Assembly: GCF_027213965.1 (NCBI RefSeq)
Contig: NZ_JAPWGX010000002.1
Span: 124,001 to 188,000, forward strand
DNA: 64,000 bases
Direction of reading: 5' to 3'
From: Maritalea porphyrae
Lineage (GTDB): Bacteria > Pseudomonadota > Alphaproteobacteria > Rhizobiales > Devosiaceae
Shown in pieces: positions 18,301 through 25,663 of the stretch. Numbering within the stretch: the first letter of the stretch is position 1; the number at the start of each line of letters is the position of its first letter. The notes under the pieces are model-generated. The model was not told the DNA's origin and did no database searches. It worked only from the letters and a program-made list of their open reading frames with translations. A program made the translations under genes and the position numbers.

Positions 18301-19108
18301 CGTTGATGCCCAGCGCGAAGCCAGTGGCATTGAGGATCACGTCGGGTGTAAATTGTGCAAATGTTGCTTGCGCAAATTCAACACAAAGTTGTTCTTTAAG
18401 AGACGCGACGACCAACGGCAATGGTTGAACACCGCCCCCGTTCAGCGCATCTATTAACGCATGGATTGGGGCCACATTGCCGCCGTCGAGCAACGCGCGA
18501 TAAAAGATAATCGGAGCGATGGGTTTGTCCGTATCAAGACTGACTTCTTCAAGAGCGAGCACACCTTTGGTCGGATGATAGATGCCTGCACGTGGTGTTT
18601 GCCTTGGCGTTGGCAAAGCTAACTCGCCGGCAATGATTGCCTGCATGGCGTGCAGAGCTCCAGCCATATTGTCCGCACCGCCGGCCACAAACAAAGCATG
18701 CAAAGCAGCATAGGCATCATCGCTAACGGTCGAGCGGGTTTGCAGGTCTGGATCAGGATTTGCATCGCCGGGCAATAAAGCGAGCGCAATGCCATTGTCG
18801 GCACAAATGGCGGTGAGTTGGTCCACGCCATATGTCCAATAGGCACGCCCGCCGAGCAGGCGCACAACGATCAGCTTTGCGTTGATGGCCGTTTGCTCGA
18901 TCCACAAATCAACCGAGAAATTGTGGCTAATGCGCATGGTGTTGGCAAGGCGCAATTGGTCAAACTTTTGCGCATCGGCAGCATTTGCAAGCGCAGCCAG
19001 CTCAGTGTCGGCAGCGGACAGAAACAGAATATCGGCGGGCGACTGACCAAGGTCAATCGCTTCGCCTTCTTGTTGTATCTCCCCTGCTTGTGCGGTGAGA
19101 AGATGCAT
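15392..19108 (-). CDS. cobN: CobN, large subunit of aerobic cobaltochelatase
   Basis: Largest subunit of the ATP-dependent CobNST complex that inserts cobalt into hydrogenobyrinate a,c-diamide in the oxygen-requiring B12 pathway. It is homologous to the ChlH/BchH magnesium chelatase subunit. The 1238 residues match the family length; landmarks are GYDAPQSTVEILKFLKQADY, the block QAIIHNGKHGNLEWLPGKAN with the conserved histidines, and NMRTGGDDIAQAMALIG. The start overlaps the cobW stop by one base (TAATG). The CobS and CobT partners are not in this window, which is common because they are usually encoded elsewhere. Confidence 0.96.
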   Translation of the reverse strand: MHLLTAQAGEIQQEGEAIDLGQSPADILFLSAADTELAALANAADAQKFDQLRLANTMRISHNFSVDLWIEQTAINAKLIVVRLLGGRAYWTYGVDQLTAICADNGIALALLPGDANPDPDLQTRSTVSDDAYAALHALFVAGGADNMAGALHAMQAIIAGELALPTPRQTPRAGIYHPTKGVLALEEVSLDTDKPIAPIIFYRALLDGGNVAPIHALIDALNGGGVQPLPLVVASLKEQLCVEFAQATFAQFTPDVILNATGFALGINDLSDGQNPFANTDAPIIQLLQGGRPAEVWEKDIQGLSAKDLAMQVVLPELDGRIGDILIAHKAQNIWHERTQCPLSANLPHQPGIDAAAKLASNWIVLRKTKAADRKVGIVLANYPIRDGRIANGVGYDAPQSTVEILKFLKQADYGLGDLPENGNALVEALQCGPTNAHPTRGESPAKLSVNAYQELFAQLPATVQDEVTKRWGDPAADPFVRNGLFHLPVLDYGNAVVMLQPARGYHLDAEASYHDPDLVPPHAYLAAYLWLRHQFGAQAIIHNGKHGNLEWLPGKANALSPQCYPQLLWGNLPHFYPFIVNDPGEGTQAKRRTGAVIIDHLTPPLTRAETYGPLKDLEALADEYYNAAGLDQRRLKDLKTRILDLCRDTGLDKDMGLDDQPDDSALVTIDTFLCELKEAQVRDGLHIFGHAPQGRLKTDLLVALARVPRGEERAEDKSLIRALADDLALGFDPLSAPMGEQWDGPKPQILVDQTNDNWRHMGHTIERLELLAVKLVAGELDCLDQWSASEAVLLEIQNSISSKLEQSGAFERTNLLKGLDGKFVSPGPSGAPTRGRLDVLPTGRNFYSLDNRAVPTPTAWELGKKSAENLITRHFQDHGTYLSAIALSVWGTSNMRTGGDDIAQAMALIGVKPKWDVGSHRVSGYEIIPLAKLGRPRVDVTLRISGFFRDAFPTQIELFDKAIRAIGALDEPSSENPIAEQMRTDALALMDNGQSEAEAAMQAGYRIFGSKPGAYGAGLQGIMDSGDWQDIDDIATAFLNWGQYAYGAKAKGTKARAQLISRLKSVEAIVHNQDNREHDLLDSDDYYQFEGGLTATATSLTGHQPVNYHNDHSRPERPVAKTLDEEIAKVMRSRVVNPKWISGVMRHGYKGAFEIIATTDYMFAFAATTGAVKSHHFDIAFDAFVLNDEVRIFIQENNKYGYDELISKFREAMERGFWSPKRNSTYAFLDGSNDQL

Positions 19109-20181
19109 TAGATCTGTCCCAGCGCTGCCTGCAGTTCTTGAGTGATCTGATCACGGTTGAGCGGCGCTTGCCCGATAACCACCAGCGCGGTGCCGCGTTC
19201 ATCTTCTGCGCCCCACACCTTATCAAAATAGGTATCAATGCGCGGGCCAACTGCTTGCAACGAAAGGCGTGCGGGGGCATCTTTGATCGCCACGAAGCCT
19301 TTTAGGCGCAAAATATCGTGCTTGCGGATCACGCTTTCCACCGCATCAGACAATTGTTTTTTGCTCGCTACTTCAGGCAATCGAATGGAGAAACTATCAA
19401 AATCATCATGTTCGTGGTTGTGATGATGATGGCCATCACCTTGAGCCGCGTGATGGCGTTCGTGGTGCGACATGCGTTTTTCCATGTCCAATTGAGATTC
19501 GCTCTCGATACCCAACAAGGCCGCCATGTCGATCTCGCCTTTTTGCGTGCGAACCAGCTTGACCCCATCGCGCAAATGTTTGCGCAACTCAGCTTCAACT
19601 TCTTGCAATTTTGCCTCTTCAACCAGATCAGATTTATTGAGCAAAATCAGATCTGCGCACACCAGCTGATCTTCGAAAAGTTCACCCATCGGTGTGTCAT
19701 GATCAAGCATTTCGTCTGATTGGCGTTGCGCATCGACAGCAGCTTCATCCGATGCGAAACGCCCTTCGGCCAACGCAGATGCGTCAGCCACTGTGACCAC
19801 ACCATCAACGGTTACGTCGGCTTTGATTTCAGGCCAATTGAACGCACGCACCAAGGGTTGTGGCAATGCCAAGCCGGACGTTTCAATCACGATGTGATCA
19901 GGGCGCGGATCACGCGCCAATAGTTGGGTGATGGTCGGGATAAAATCTTCCGCCACCGTGCAACAAATGCAGCCGTTGGCCAATTCAACCATATCTGTTT
20001 CATCACACGCTTCGTCGCCACAGCCCTTCAGCACATCGCGGTCCACGCCCACATCACCAAACTCATTGATGATCAGGGCAATGCGTTTGCCTTTAGCGTT
20101 GTTCAAAACATGGCGCACCAGGGTGGTTTTTCCTGCACCCAAAAAGCCAGTGATTACCGTTGCCGGAATTTTCGATTTCAT
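19108..20181 (-). CDS. cobW: CobW, cobalamin-biosynthesis GTPase / metallochaperone
   Basis: G3E-family P-loop GTPase proposed to deliver cobalt to the chelatase. The 357 residues show GFLGAGKTTLVRHVL (Walker A), the metal-binding CxCC motif as GCICCTV, and LNKSDLV for guanine recognition. A histidine-rich insert follows (about residues 226-250, MSHHERHH and then GDGHHHHNHEHDD), which could hold spare metal ions, and then the CobW C-terminal domain. It sits between cbtA and cobN, exactly where a cobalt chaperone for CobN would be expected. Confidence 0.96.
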   Translation of the reverse strand: MKSKIPATVITGFLGAGKTTLVRHVLNNAKGKRIALIINEFGDVGVDRDVLKGCGDEACDETDMVELANGCICCTVAEDFIPTITQLLARDPRPDHIVIETSGLALPQPLVRAFNWPEIKADVTVDGVVTVADASALAEGRFASDEAAVDAQRQSDEMLDHDTPMGELFEDQLVCADLILLNKSDLVEEAKLQEVEAELRKHLRDGVKLVRTQKGEIDMAALLGIESESQLDMEKRMSHHERHHAAQGDGHHHHNHEHDDFDSFSIRLPEVASKKQLSDAVESVIRKHDILRLKGFVAIKDAPARLSLQAVGPRIDTYFDKVWGAEDERGTALVVIGQAPLNRDQITQELQAALGQI

Positions 20182-20210
20182 TTTAGAATCCTTAACTCGA
20201 GAGAGTTTTG

Positions 20211-20942
20211 CTAGTGGTCTTGCTTTGATAGCCAGTCGTGGCTAAGCGCGTAGAGTGGCGCCACACTGAGCCAAAATGCTGCGGCCATGAAGTGCGCCGC
20301 TGATACATAATTGGCAGCAAGGTGCGCCGGGACCATGCTCGCATCATGACCTTCAGGCTGCGGTGCGCCCAAAAGGTGGGGCACAAGTAAAGCCACTATT
20401 GCCCCTGCGATAACCATAGGTTCAGGAAATTTAGCCATCGTAACAAAGGCCGCTGCTGTGACCACAACAGTGGCCCACCACCACACTTGACGCGCGCCTA
20501 AATCACCTGCAGGCATGCCCGGCAGTTCCGGCGCTAGCCCTAATGAAGGCGCGATTGAAAAAGTAATGAACCCCGCCAGACCCCACAACAAAGAGTTCTG
20601 AAGGTTAAATGGAATGGCGAACAATACTGAAATGGCACCGAGCATAAGCGCAAAACCAACGCCAACGAGCAGGTTTGCTGCAACAGTATATGCATTGCGC
20701 TCAAACCCATCTGTAGGTGCCCAGGCCGGAGGAGATTCTTCCACAGCTTGGTCGTGATCATCAGCATGCGCAACTTCAGTTTCTGACGTTTCAGCGGGCA
20801 CGGCATGATGGTCATGATCGGCAGATTCATATTGTTCTGCTTGAATGATTAAAGGTACGACTTTCCAAAAAGAAAAACCGGACATAACAAGCCCAGCAGC
20901 AAGGCCCGCAAAGACCGCCGCAAACAAGATATTTTTAAACAT
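20211..20942 (-). CDS. cbtA: CbtA, predicted cobalt transporter subunit
   Basis: Integral membrane protein of the CbtA family, 243 residues, with about five or six hydrophobic helices. The first is FKNILFAAVFAGLAAGLVMSG, and others include LLVGVGFALMLGAISVLF and VWWWATVVVTAAAFVTMA. A loop rich in histidine and acidic residues after the first helix (ESADHDHHA and then AHADDHDQAVEE) is the likely cobalt-attracting part. CbtAB is a B12-riboswitch-controlled family predicted, chiefly from comparative genomics, to import cobalt. The start ATG 20942 follows GGAGAG, 20 bases after cbtB. Confidence 0.9.
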   Translation of the reverse strand: MFKNILFAAVFAGLAAGLVMSGFSFWKVVPLIIQAEQYESADHDHHAVPAETSETEVAHADDHDQAVEESPPAWAPTDGFERNAYTVAANLLVGVGFALMLGAISVLFAIPFNLQNSLLWGLAGFITFSIAPSLGLAPELPGMPAGDLGARQVWWWATVVVTAAAFVTMAKFPEPMVIAGAIVALLVPHLLGAPQPEGHDASMVPAHLAANYVSAAHFMAAAFWLSVAPLYALSHDWLSKQDH

Positions 20943-20962
20943 TATTCTCTCCGAAGCGAAGC

Positions 20963-21136
20963 CTAGTGGCAGGGAAAACCCGTAGCATGGCGAGAATCGT
21001 GTGCACCATTATGCATACGTTGATCACCAGCAAAGCCGATACCCACCACCAAAAACGTGCCAAGAAACAGCGCAAGGGACCCGGCGATAAGCCGCTGAGA
21101 AATCGAAAGAGAAATTGTAGTCGTTTGAGTAGTCAT
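20963..21136 (-). CDS. cbtB: CbtB, small cobalt transporter subunit
   Basis: A 57-residue membrane peptide: polar N-terminus, one transmembrane helix (LIAGSLALFLGTFLVVGIGF) and a C-terminal tail rich in histidine, HNGAHDSRHATGFPCH, which is the hallmark of CbtB and probably binds the metal. Start ATG 21136 is chosen because GGAGGG lies at correct spacing; the longer frame runs back into the riboswitch and is not coding. It is the first gene after the riboswitch and forms a pair with cbtA. Confidence 0.9.
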   Translation of the reverse strand: MTTQTTTISLSISQRLIAGSLALFLGTFLVVGIGFAGDQRMHNGAHDSRHATGFPCH

Positions 21137-21189
21137 TTTTAACACCCTCCGTGTGTGCATAATCGCAATGGTTGGAAAGGTTCCAACCT

Positions 21190-21375
21190 CTAGGTGTGGC
21201 AGGTCTCCTGGCTTGCGATTCGTAACAACGACACTTCGCCTTCCCGGCCCCAAATTTGAGGTCAGTGGCAAAAAGAAGCGCCGTCTGGTCGCTCACAGTT
21301 GCGGGGGCAGCCATGGTTTTGGTCCCTTTTGGGTACGCCGCACCATGTTCCCTTTTCATCTCGTCAACGAACTGC
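21190..21375 (-). promoter_or_regulatory. Cobalamin riboswitch upstream of cbtB-cbtA-cobW-cobN-cobO
   Basis: Read on the minus strand, the leader contains GGGAACATGGTG, then the B12-box core GGCTGCCCCCGCAACTGTGA, then GGGAAGGCGA and AGTGTCG. It ends with the closing arm GCCAGGAGACCTGCC (21198-21212). This order is diagnostic of the adenosylcobalamin riboswitch. The aptamer ends about 50 bases before the cbtB ribosome-binding site, and I see no intrinsic terminator between them, so control of translation initiation is the likelier mechanism. High cobalamin should shut off cobalt import and cobalt insertion. Confidence 0.95.
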
Positions 21376-21422
21376 GCTGACAAGAACCACGCCGATGATC
21401 TGACATTAAAGCGTGGGGCACG

Positions 21423-22118
21423 TCAATCGCCAGATTGCAGCACGCCGCGCATCATTTGCCGTTTTCCCGCATGTCCGGGGCATTTCTCCACTTCAAAACC
21501 GGCTGCCTGCAAATTGCGCCGCACCCAACCGGCTACGGTATAAGTGGCGAACGTGCCTTTGGTTTGGGTCTTTGTGGCCAGGGATTGCATCAGCTCAGCT
21601 TCCCACATTTGTGGGTTTTTTGCAGGGGCAAAGCCATCCAAAAACCAAGCATCTGCTTTATTTTCCCAGCTTGGCAAGGTTTGGCGCACATCGCCGATCA
21701 TCAATTGGAATGTTGTTTGTGTATCGATTTCTACAGTTTTTCCGTGGCTAATCTCAGGCCAATTTGCCACCAGCTTTTCGCATAGCTTTGTGAGCATAGG
21801 CCAAGGGGTGATGGCACGAAGAATTTCGAAACTATCCATGGGGTAAAGTTCAAACGAAGTGAATGTTAACTGCTGATGGGGTTGGCGCAGTTCAATCCAT
21901 TGCCGCCATGTTTCCAACAAATTGAGCCCGGTACCAAAGCCAAGTTCGCCAATCGAAAAATGCTCAGCATTGGCCCAGCGATCTTGGACACTATTGCCGC
22001 GCAAGAACACGTGATCACACTCAAGCCGCCCATCGTTGCGTGAGTAGAAGTGGTCACCAAACTCACGGGAAAATGGCATGTCGTTTTCGTGCCATTCAAC
22101 ATTATTGTCTTTGCCCAT
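21423..22118 (-). CDS. mnmD: MnmD, tRNA (mnm5s2U34) methyltransferase
   Basis: S-adenosylmethionine-dependent methyltransferase that makes the last step of the mnm5 modification on wobble uridine 34 of several tRNAs. It corresponds to the N-terminal half of MnmC in enterobacteria but is a free 231-residue protein here. Motifs are ELGFGTGLNLLETW (SAM site), AWFLDGFAPAKNPQMW and FATYTVAGWVRRNLQAAGF. Start is ATG 22118 (MGKDNNVEWHEN); an upstream TTG is less likely. It lies between two B12-controlled units, with a terminator just upstream of it, so it is probably transcribed on its own. Confidence 0.92.
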   Translation of the reverse strand: MGKDNNVEWHENDMPFSREFGDHFYSRNDGRLECDHVFLRGNSVQDRWANAEHFSIGELGFGTGLNLLETWRQWIELRQPHQQLTFTSFELYPMDSFEILRAITPWPMLTKLCEKLVANWPEISHGKTVEIDTQTTFQLMIGDVRQTLPSWENKADAWFLDGFAPAKNPQMWEAELMQSLATKTQTKGTFATYTVAGWVRRNLQAAGFEVEKCPGHAGKRQMMRGVLQSGD

Positions 22119-22132
22119 GGCCCATTCCAATG

Positions 22133-22171
22133 AAAAAAAGGGGCGCCATCACCAACTGATGCGCCCTTTCA
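22133..22171 (-). terminator. Rho-independent terminator of cbiM
   Basis: On the minus strand, just after the cbiM stop, AAAGGGCGCATCA pairs with TGATGGCGCCCCTTT around a GTTGG loop, with one bulged G, and runs into seven Ts. This is a textbook intrinsic terminator. It separates the riboswitch-controlled cbiM from mnmD, which follows 15 bases later. Confidence 0.88.
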
Positions 22172-22190
22172 AATTGGCTACTTAGAGCCT

Positions 22191-22868
22191 TTACGCTGTT
22201 GCGTGCAGGCGTTTTTCAAATAGGCCGCTATCTTTCAAGCCGCTAAGTGTTTTCACACAAGCAAGCACAGCAAGATCAACAAGCGGTTCAACAATGACCA
22301 CGGTCATATAGGCTGCGCCAAATGAGAGCACGCTGGCCACGTTTGCAGCGCCAAAACCTTGGCCGTAAAAAGCCCAGAACATTACCCAAGCAACAATGCC
22401 GCCTTGGTAAAGTGTTGAAAGCTGAAGTGCTTGACCATACCCAATGTCTTTATAGGCCGTTTTTGCGGGAATGATTTTTCGTGCAACAAGGGCCATTGCA
22501 AACAATGGGCCGAGCAACGATGTCACGTTCATGCCGTATTGTGGCAGATCAATCGGCGCAAAAAGCACACCTTGCAACAAAAGCCCGGCAGCAAGGCCAA
22601 TGGCTGCGGGTGCAGCACCAAACAGCAAGAACAGTGTTGAGCCCATGATTAAATGGACTTCAGAAACACCAACTGGGTGGTGTGGCAACACTTGAAAATA
22701 GAAGAAGACCAAAGCGGTGCTGAACAAAGCGCGGATGGCAAGCGAAGCCGCGCCATCGTTTTTCACCATGTCCCTTGCGATTTTGGCCGTATAGCCCAAT
22801 GCGCCGGTTGCTGTTGCATAGCTGAGTGTGATTTTTGCACCATCTACGATGCTTGGTTCGACATGCAT
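22191..22868 (-). CDS. cbiM: CbiM-type cobalt transporter component (energy-coupling factor S component)
   Basis: Membrane protein of the CbiM/NikM family that binds cobalt and forms the substrate-specific part of energy-coupling-factor transporters. It begins MHVEPSIVDGAK, keeping the strictly conserved Met-His N-terminus whose amino group and histidine coordinate the metal. The 225 residues contain about six hydrophobic helices (for example GAAPAAIGLAAGLLLQGVLF) and the conserved HHPVGVSEVHLIMGST. CbiN, CbiQ and CbiO are not encoded nearby. The gene stands alone between a cobalamin riboswitch and a terminator. It may work as a solo transporter or share energising subunits encoded elsewhere. 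Confidence 0.9.
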   Translation of the reverse strand: MHVEPSIVDGAKITLSYATATGALGYTAKIARDMVKNDGAASLAIRALFSTALVFFYFQVLPHHPVGVSEVHLIMGSTLFLLFGAAPAAIGLAAGLLLQGVLFAPIDLPQYGMNVTSLLGPLFAMALVARKIIPAKTAYKDIGYGQALQLSTLYQGGIVAWVMFWAFYGQGFGAANVASVLSFGAAYMTVVIVEPLVDLAVLACVKTLSGLKDSGLFEKRLHATA

Positions 22869-22942
22869 AATCGATATATCCTTTAACTCCGTCGCACTTA
22901 CCCCGTGCGAAGCGTCGTTCTACGTTTTAGGCATTTGAGGTA

Positions 22943-22973
22943 AACAGTTTTAGGGCGATCGCCTAAACCTGTT
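22943..22973 (-). promoter_or_regulatory. Hairpin in the cbiM leader, downstream of the aptamer
   Basis: Between the riboswitch aptamer and cbiM the leader can fold a long stem: AACAGGTTTAGGCGA pairs with TCGCCCTAAAACTGTT with two internal mismatches. It is not followed by a T-run, so it is not an intrinsic terminator by itself. It could be part of the expression platform. A smaller stem, TCGCAC with GTGCGA, lies nearer the gene. The leader between aptamer and start codon is about 130 bases, longer than the one before cbtB. Confidence 0.5.
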
Positions 22974-22999
22974 GCATCCCACGATACCCGGTTCCAATT

Positions 23000-23172
23000 C
23001 ACTTTAGGCCGGTCTCCGGACTTATGAGGTGAGCAAAAACTCAGATTGGATCGCCTTCCCACGAAAACGCAGTGGCTTTTTGGCCCAATCTATTCTCATC
23101 TACCGTTGCGGGGGCAGTGTTGGAATTGGTCCCCTAATTGGGTCGACCGCACCAACTTCCCGTTTCACCCAT
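23000..23172 (-). promoter_or_regulatory. Cobalamin riboswitch upstream of cbiM
   Basis: On the minus strand the sequence reads GGGAAGTTGGTGCGG, then the core CTGCCCCCGCAACGGTAGA, then GGGAAGGCGATCC and the closing arm GTCCGGAGACCGGCC (23008-23022). This is the same arrangement as in the riboswitch before cbtB, with a different variable stem. It should repress cbiM when coenzyme B12 is plentiful. Together with the following leader hairpin it fills nearly all of the 400-base gap between cbiM and the FAD oxidoreductase gene. Confidence 0.95.
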
Positions 23173-23273
23173 TCAAAATGGCTTTATCGCCGAATGGACA
23201 CCTGAAGTACTGGCGAACCTAAAATTTGCGGTTTGTCTTGTCAATGAACATTGAATGTGGTCAATCCAAAACT

Positions 23274-24416
23274 ATGAGTATTTCGGCAAGCAAAAATTAT
23301 GATTTAGCGGTTATCGGCGGCGGTGTCGTTGGGCTTTGGTGCGCGTACTTGGGTGCAAAAGCCGGCTTAAAGATCGCCTTATTTGAGGCAAACACCATCG
23401 CTTCGGGCGCAAGTGGCGGACTTTTGGGTGCCCTAATGCCGCATATGCCGACTCAATGGTACGAAAAGAAACAGTTTCAGTTTGAAGCCCTGATCGATTT
23501 GGAACCGTTCGCCCAACAGCTTGAAGCTGAAAGTGGCATAGATTGCGGTTATGCGCGGGTTGGACGGATTTTGCCACTCAGCCTGCCCGAGCATGAAATT
23601 GAAGCCAAGCAAAAGTGTGATGCGGCAGCCATTCAGTGGGCACGACCAAACCGCAACTATGAAATGCGTACTGTAAAAAAACCGACGCACCCCAATTGGC
23701 CGCACGAAGAGGTGATGCCACATGGCGCGACGATCGACAATTTTTCGGCTCGCATTAACCCGCGCGGGGTCACCAGCGCTTTGTTGAAATGTATCAGCGA
23801 TAAAGTTGATATTTTCGAAAATAGTCCCGTTGAGTTGCAGGCCGACAAGAGTTTAAAAATGCCTGATGGCGGGCACACTATTGCACGTGATATTATCGTT
23901 ACGGCGGGGCTTAACTCTTTTGATTTGCTGCAGCCCTTTGTGCCATCATTGTCTGGCCGCCCGATCAAAGGCCAAGCGGCCATGCTCGACACAAAGTTAG
24001 ACCCGCAATTGCCTGTGGTGCATCAGGCCGGAGTTTACCTTATTGTACACAATGACGGGCGAACGGCGGTCGGCAGCACGTCAGAGCGTGAGTTTGAAGA
24101 TGGGCACACAACAGATCATCTACTTGAAGAAGTGATTGAAAAGGCGCGTCGGATTTGCCCCTTGGTTGGCAATGCCCCCGTTGTAGAACGCTGGGCAAGT
24201 TTGCGCATGCAGCCTTATGGTCGAGACCCATTGGTTGGGCCGGTTCCTGAACATGAGGGCCTGCACATTTGTACGGGCGGGTTTAAGATTACCTTTGGCA
24301 TTGCCCACCGCATGGCGGCTGCTGTTTTGGCGCCGATTATTGGCAACCCCGCTTTGGAAATGCCACCCAGTTTTCAAGTTGAAAACAGGGTTAATCATAT
24401 ATTTCCAAGAACTTAG
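23274..24416 (+). CDS. FAD-dependent oxidoreductase, probable stand-alone MnmC C-domain
   Basis: Flavoprotein of the DAO (D-amino-acid oxidase) fold, about 380 residues. It has the FAD motif AVIGGGVVGLWCAYLG at the N-terminus, the loop ASGASGGLLGALMPHMP, and a C-terminal FAD motif ending HICTGGFKITFGIAHRMA. The other half of the enterobacterial MnmC fusion, MnmD, is encoded close by, and in many alphaproteobacteria the two halves are separate neighbours. The likely reaction is therefore FAD-dependent removal of the carboxymethyl part of cmnm5U in tRNA. That is inference; glycine or other amine oxidation remains possible. Start ATG 23274 is preferred; ATG 23244 is also possible. Confidence 0.78.
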   Translation: MSISASKNYDLAVIGGGVVGLWCAYLGAKAGLKIALFEANTIASGASGGLLGALMPHMPTQWYEKKQFQFEALIDLEPFAQQLEAESGIDCGYARVGRILPLSLPEHEIEAKQKCDAAAIQWARPNRNYEMRTVKKPTHPNWPHEEVMPHGATIDNFSARINPRGVTSALLKCISDKVDIFENSPVELQADKSLKMPDGGHTIARDIIVTAGLNSFDLLQPFVPSLSGRPIKGQAAMLDTKLDPQLPVVHQAGVYLIVHNDGRTAVGSTSEREFEDGHTTDHLLEEVIEKARRICPLVGNAPVVERWASLRMQPYGRDPLVGPVPEHEGLHICTGGFKITFGIAHRMAAAVLAPIIGNPALEMPPSFQVENRVNHIFPRT

Positions 24417-24602
24417 ACCGATTTAACCAAAAAATTTTACTGAAACAATTAACCTTCAAATCAAGAACAACTCATCAGACCTACAGCTTCCGCTATCCTT
24501 TAACCGGTCATTTACGGCTTGGACCGCTTTATCAAGCCAACGAGAAAGACGGGAAACCCGCGCTCGAAGGTTATTCAGGGCTAGGCCGAAATTTAGGAGA
24601 TA

Positions 24603-25553
24603 ATGATGGGACGTTGGACACAGGTTGAAAAGGGCGGTGCGGACAATTTTGGCAAGGGCCAAGTCAGCATTCAGCACAAACTCAATGATAGTGGATTTTT
24701 CACAGATGAAGCTTTGGCTGAGCTGATCGACAAATATCCACGCGAATATTACATGCTCAACACAATGACCAAGGTCGGTGAAGAGAAGGTTTGGCGCTCT
24801 GGCGACAAGGGCGACCTAACGGGCGCAGAAATCGTCAAAGCCATCCACGATGGTCAGGTATGGATGTGCTTGCGTCGTTTTGATGTGGTGGCTCCAGAAT
24901 ATCACAAGCTGATTGATGATTCATTTGAAGAGTTGGAAGAGGGCAACCCCAAGCTTAAAACCTTTAAGCGTGAATCTAGCCTGCTTATTTCTTCGCCAAC
25001 GGCGCGGGTTTTCTACCATACAGATATTCCGTTTATTTGCTTATGGCACCTGCGCGGCAAAAAGCGGGTTTGGCTTTATGATGCGGACAATAAGACCCAT
25101 TTGCCAGATCAAACGCTTGAAGGCGTGATCTTGCGCGAAACTGAAGAAGAAGTTGGCTATGATGCCAATTGGGACAAGGAAGCACAAAGTGTTTTGCTTG
25201 AGCCAGGGCAAGCCCTTTCTTGGGAGTTGAACGCACCGCACCGTGTTGACAATGTTGAGGGCCTCAATGTTTCAATTACCACTGAGTTTTTCACCCCAGA
25301 AGCACAGCGCAAATATGGTGTTTATTACACCAATGGTTACCTGCGTCGCCACATGGGAATTGAACCAAAGTCCACCAACACAGACGGCCTTGGTGCCTAT
25401 GCGAAATGTGCCGTGGCCTTGGGTATCAAAAAGCTTGGTTTGCTCAAGGGCAAAGAGCGCAAGATGATGTGTTCGTTCACCATGGACAAAAACGATCTCA
25501 CCAAGATCGTTGACATCCCTGCCAATGAGCAGTGGGAAATCAAACAGGCCTAA
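24603..25553 (+). CDS. JmjC/cupin-like protein with an intact HxD...H triad, function unknown
   Basis: A 316-residue soluble protein, start ATG 24603 behind TAGGAGA. Residues 135-220 look like a double-stranded beta-helix of the JmjC/cupin type. FYHTDIPFICLWHL supplies His139 and Asp141, the strand GKKRVWLYD follows, and LNAPHRVDN supplies His213, which together form the iron-binding facial triad of 2-oxoglutarate oxygenases. The spacing of 72 residues is normal for that fold. The rest includes an acidic segment EELEEGNPK and a C-terminal part resembling no family I know. It may hydroxylate a protein or small molecule, or be a cupin without catalysis. It is monocistronic, with its own terminator. 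Confidence 0.7.
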   Translation: MMGRWTQVEKGGADNFGKGQVSIQHKLNDSGFFTDEALAELIDKYPREYYMLNTMTKVGEEKVWRSGDKGDLTGAEIVKAIHDGQVWMCLRRFDVVAPEYHKLIDDSFEELEEGNPKLKTFKRESSLLISSPTARVFYHTDIPFICLWHLRGKKRVWLYDADNKTHLPDQTLEGVILRETEEEVGYDANWDKEAQSVLLEPGQALSWELNAPHRVDNVEGLNVSITTEFFTPEAQRKYGVYYTNGYLRRHMGIEPKSTNTDGLGAYAKCAVALGIKKLGLLKGKERKMMCSFTMDKNDLTKIVDIPANEQWEIKQA

Positions 25554-25576
25554 TAGTTTTTGCCTGATCAAACATT

Positions 25577-25607
25577 AAAGGGTTGCGGCGTGTCGCAGCC
25601 CTTTTTT
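25577..25607 (+). terminator. Rho-independent terminator after the JmjC-like gene
   Basis: AAGGGTTGCG and CGCAGCCCTT form a ten-base stem with one G-U pair around a short GCGTGT-type loop, followed by a run of six Ts. It starts 24 bases after the stop codon, which shows that the JmjC-like gene is a single transcription unit. Confidence 0.9.
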
Positions 25608-25663
25608 GTGTCGCTTCCTTCATAAGGAATTGCTTTCACTCCTCGCTACGCTAATCTTGGTTC

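Noticed and set aside
21024-21383. Minus-strand open frame across the cbtB riboswitch
   Set aside because: It translates the aptamer RNA in the wrong frame and ends inside cbtB; the sequence constraint there is RNA structure.
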